Shown one piece after another: positions 62,480-64,000 of a DNA stretch of 64,000 nucleotides. Source of the DNA: Arachis hypogaea (taxonomy: Eukaryota > Streptophyta > Magnoliopsida > Fabales > Fabaceae); contig NC_092053.1 of assembly GCF_003086295.3 (NCBI RefSeq), positions 86,551,671 through 86,615,670 on the forward strand, given 5' to 3'. The notes beneath the pieces are model-generated. The model was not told the DNA's origin. It worked only from the letters and a program-made list of their open reading frames with translations, and ran no database searches. The position numbers and the translations under genes were made by a program. Every line of letters begins with the position of its first letter. Within the stretch, counting starts at the first letter, position 1.

Positions 62480-64000
62480 CTACTTTGAATTTTCTATCAA
62501 TTCCCTTCTAGTTCTGAGGGTAATAGCTTTGCATTCCTCTCTTGAAGTTGTTTTGGTGGCATTACCTGAACTGTAGCCAGGAGCTTGCTTTGACACATAT
62601 CCAATTTGTGCTTCAAGTTTTTGAGTAGCAGCATCTTGGTTTTGTAAATTGGATATCACTTCCTCTTGGAATTTCTTCATGTCTTTAAACTCCTTGCAAA
62701 GGTTTGCAAGCATAGCTTCCATTTTGGCCATTCTGTCTTCATCATGTGGTGATAATTGGTTGAAATTGGAGTGTTGAGAGTGGTTATTGTGGCTTTGGTA
62801 TAGTGGCTGTGAATAAGTATTTTGTGTGGTCTGGTATGGTTTTTGGTTGGAGTTTTGGTGAGTGGAGTTGTTATACTGGTTAGGATTATGGGGTCTGTGG
62901 TCTTGGCCTTGGTTTTGTTGGTTCCCCCACCCAAAGTTTAGGTGGTTCCTCCAACCAGAGTTATAAGTTTTAGAGTATGGATCATTAGCCTGCCTAGATG
63001 AGTTTCCAAGGTAATTAGCTTCCTCCCAGTTAACTCCTTCTTCTATGTCCAAATCTCCTTGAGGTGATGATTGAGTGTGGATATTTGTAGCTTTATTCTT
63101 CTCCATTTGCTTGGTCAATTCAGCCAGTTTCTTGGTGATCATCTTATTCTGGGCCAGGATTGCATCCATATGGTTTAATTCCAAGACTCCCCTGTTGTTG
63201 CTTCTGTCTGAGGCATAAAAATACTCATTGTCAGCCACTGTCTCTATAACATCAATGACTTCTTCAATGGTCTTCTTCTTGTTTAAAGAACCTCCAAATG
63301 AGTGGTCTACAGCTTTCCTTGATTCACAATTCAGTCCTTCATAAAAGATATGAAGTTGCACCCACTCATTAAACATATCAGGGGGCATTTCCTTGTCAAA
63401 TCTTCGAATCTCTCCCAGGCTTCATAAAGAGTCTCACCATCCTACTGTCTGAATGTCTGCACTTCAGTTCTTAGCCTGTTTACTTTTTGTGGAGGGTAGA
63501 ACCTTGTAAAGAATCTATTCACTACATCCTCCCAGGTGGTCAAGCTTTCCTTGAGAAATGATTCTAGCCATTTTGATGCTTTGTCCTTCAAAGAAAATGT
63601 GAACAGTAGCAATCTATAGGTGTCAGGATGTACACCATTAGATTTAACTGTGTCACATATCCTTTGGAATTTGGTGAGATGCTCATTAGGATCCTCTTGG
63701 GCACTTTCTCCAAAAGAACAGTTGTTTTGCACAAGAGTTATGAGTTGAGGCTTCATTTCAAAATTATTAGCATGGATAATTGGCTTTTGAATGCTACTGC
63801 CACAATTTCCTGGATTCGGATTTATGTATGTTCCCAGAACTCTCCTCTCTTGTCCAGCAGGGTTGGCTCCACCTCTTCTGGCATCATTGTTCACCTCTCC
63901 TTCATGATGGTTTTCCATATCATCCTCCATTGCTATATCCAAGTCTTCCTCCTCTTCTTCTGCACCAACAGCCCTCTTTCCTTTTGCTTCCCTCCTTAAT
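62480..64000 (-). pseudogene. gag: G gag, right-hand copy, cut by the window edge
   Basis: Frame running from beyond 64000: VGAEEEEEDLDIAMEDDMENHHEGEVNNDARRGG, RRVLGTYINPN, NNFEMKPQLITLVQNN, ICDTVKSNGVHPDTYRLLLFTF, RLRTEVQTFRQ, then a TAG stop (63442-63444). A run of five Gs (63381-63385) where the other copy has six shifts the frame. It then continues PPDMFNEWVQLHIFYEGLNCESRK, a Gln/Asn/His-rich region (NQYNNSTHQNSNQKPYQTTQNTYSQP) and DAATQKLEAQIGYVSKQAPG to a TAG near 62480. The rest of the N-terminus lies outside. Confidence 0.9.

Larger units (their letters stand above)
42027..64000 (-). mobile_element. Element G: Athila-type Ty3-gypsy, minus strand, with a second gag beyond its LTR
   Basis: Reading the minus strand from 64000: gag, protease, RT, RNase H, integrase, 3' noncoding region, LTR (45533-43430), PBS, then a second gag fragment to about 42027. 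Motifs are Athila-like (CDLGASIYLM, FMDDF, tRNA-Asp PBS). It is split by F (50473-60243) and E (47658-49340). The 5' end of the right-hand copy lies beyond the window. Whether this is an unequal-recombination tandem or two insertions cannot be settled here. Confidence 0.85.

Overview
The window is plant nuclear DNA made almost entirely of nested LTR retrotransposons. I see no host gene, no rRNA or tRNA gene, and nothing bacterial. Almost every primer-binding site matches the 3' end of plant tRNA-Asp. The LTR start TGATGAGCGGATAATTTATA and the many GGCGTTNAACGCC words are ones I associate with Arachis (peanut). The peanut assignment is an inference from memory, not a search result.

Layout. Insertions are resolved by seven perfect 5-bp target-site duplications (TSDs). 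1-713 and 4497-5137 are one old LTR (K) split by a 3.78-kb solo-LTR-like element B (TSD GTTAG). 5138-6485 is the 3' interior of element J. Its 3' LTR (6486-7618 and 15202-~15577) is split by the complete non-autonomous element A (7619-15201, TSD GAGAT). From ~15578 runs C, a Tat/Ogre-lineage Ty3-gypsy element. It is rearranged into a partial duplication and split by D (20502-30908, minus strand, TSD CCCTA) and by H (32955-41751, minus strand, TSD AGCCA). H itself carries solo LTR I (36103-37579, TSD CACAC). C ends inside its integrase at ~42026 against an Athila-type element G on the minus strand. G is laid out as gag fragment - LTR - integrase - RNase H - RT - protease - gag, and runs off the right edge. 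G is split by solo LTR E (47658-49340, TSD GTGTC) in integrase and by F (50473-60243, TSD TATAA) in RNase H.

Coding content. C and G carry recognisable gag, protease, RT, RNase H and integrase, all broken by stops, frameshifts and insertions. D and F have gag-protease plus a third ORF but no RT or integrase. A and H have only a low-complexity gag-like protein. A, D, F and H therefore could only have moved using enzymes supplied by another element; G-like (Athila) elements are the natural candidates because they share noncoding signals.

Most interesting signal. The Athila-type element and its coding-poor relatives share structured noncoding modules. (1) A stem-loop of 5-8 bp lies 17-20 nt before the 3' LTR, next to the polypurine-tract region, with compensatory base changes between families. 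(2) A second stem-loop of 5-6 bp with a 6-nt loop lies after the main ORF, also covarying. (3) A stem-loop near the LTR 3' end covaries too. (4) Copies of each family's own pre-LTR motif recur inside the element, and in D and F the complete stem-loop plus motif recurs just before the third ORF. (5) Arrays of imperfect CpG palindromes are phased at almost exactly 31 bp in D, E, F and J, or as 17-bp pairs on a roughly 50-bp lattice in A, I and G. All of this was read by eye and needs alignment and covariation statistics.
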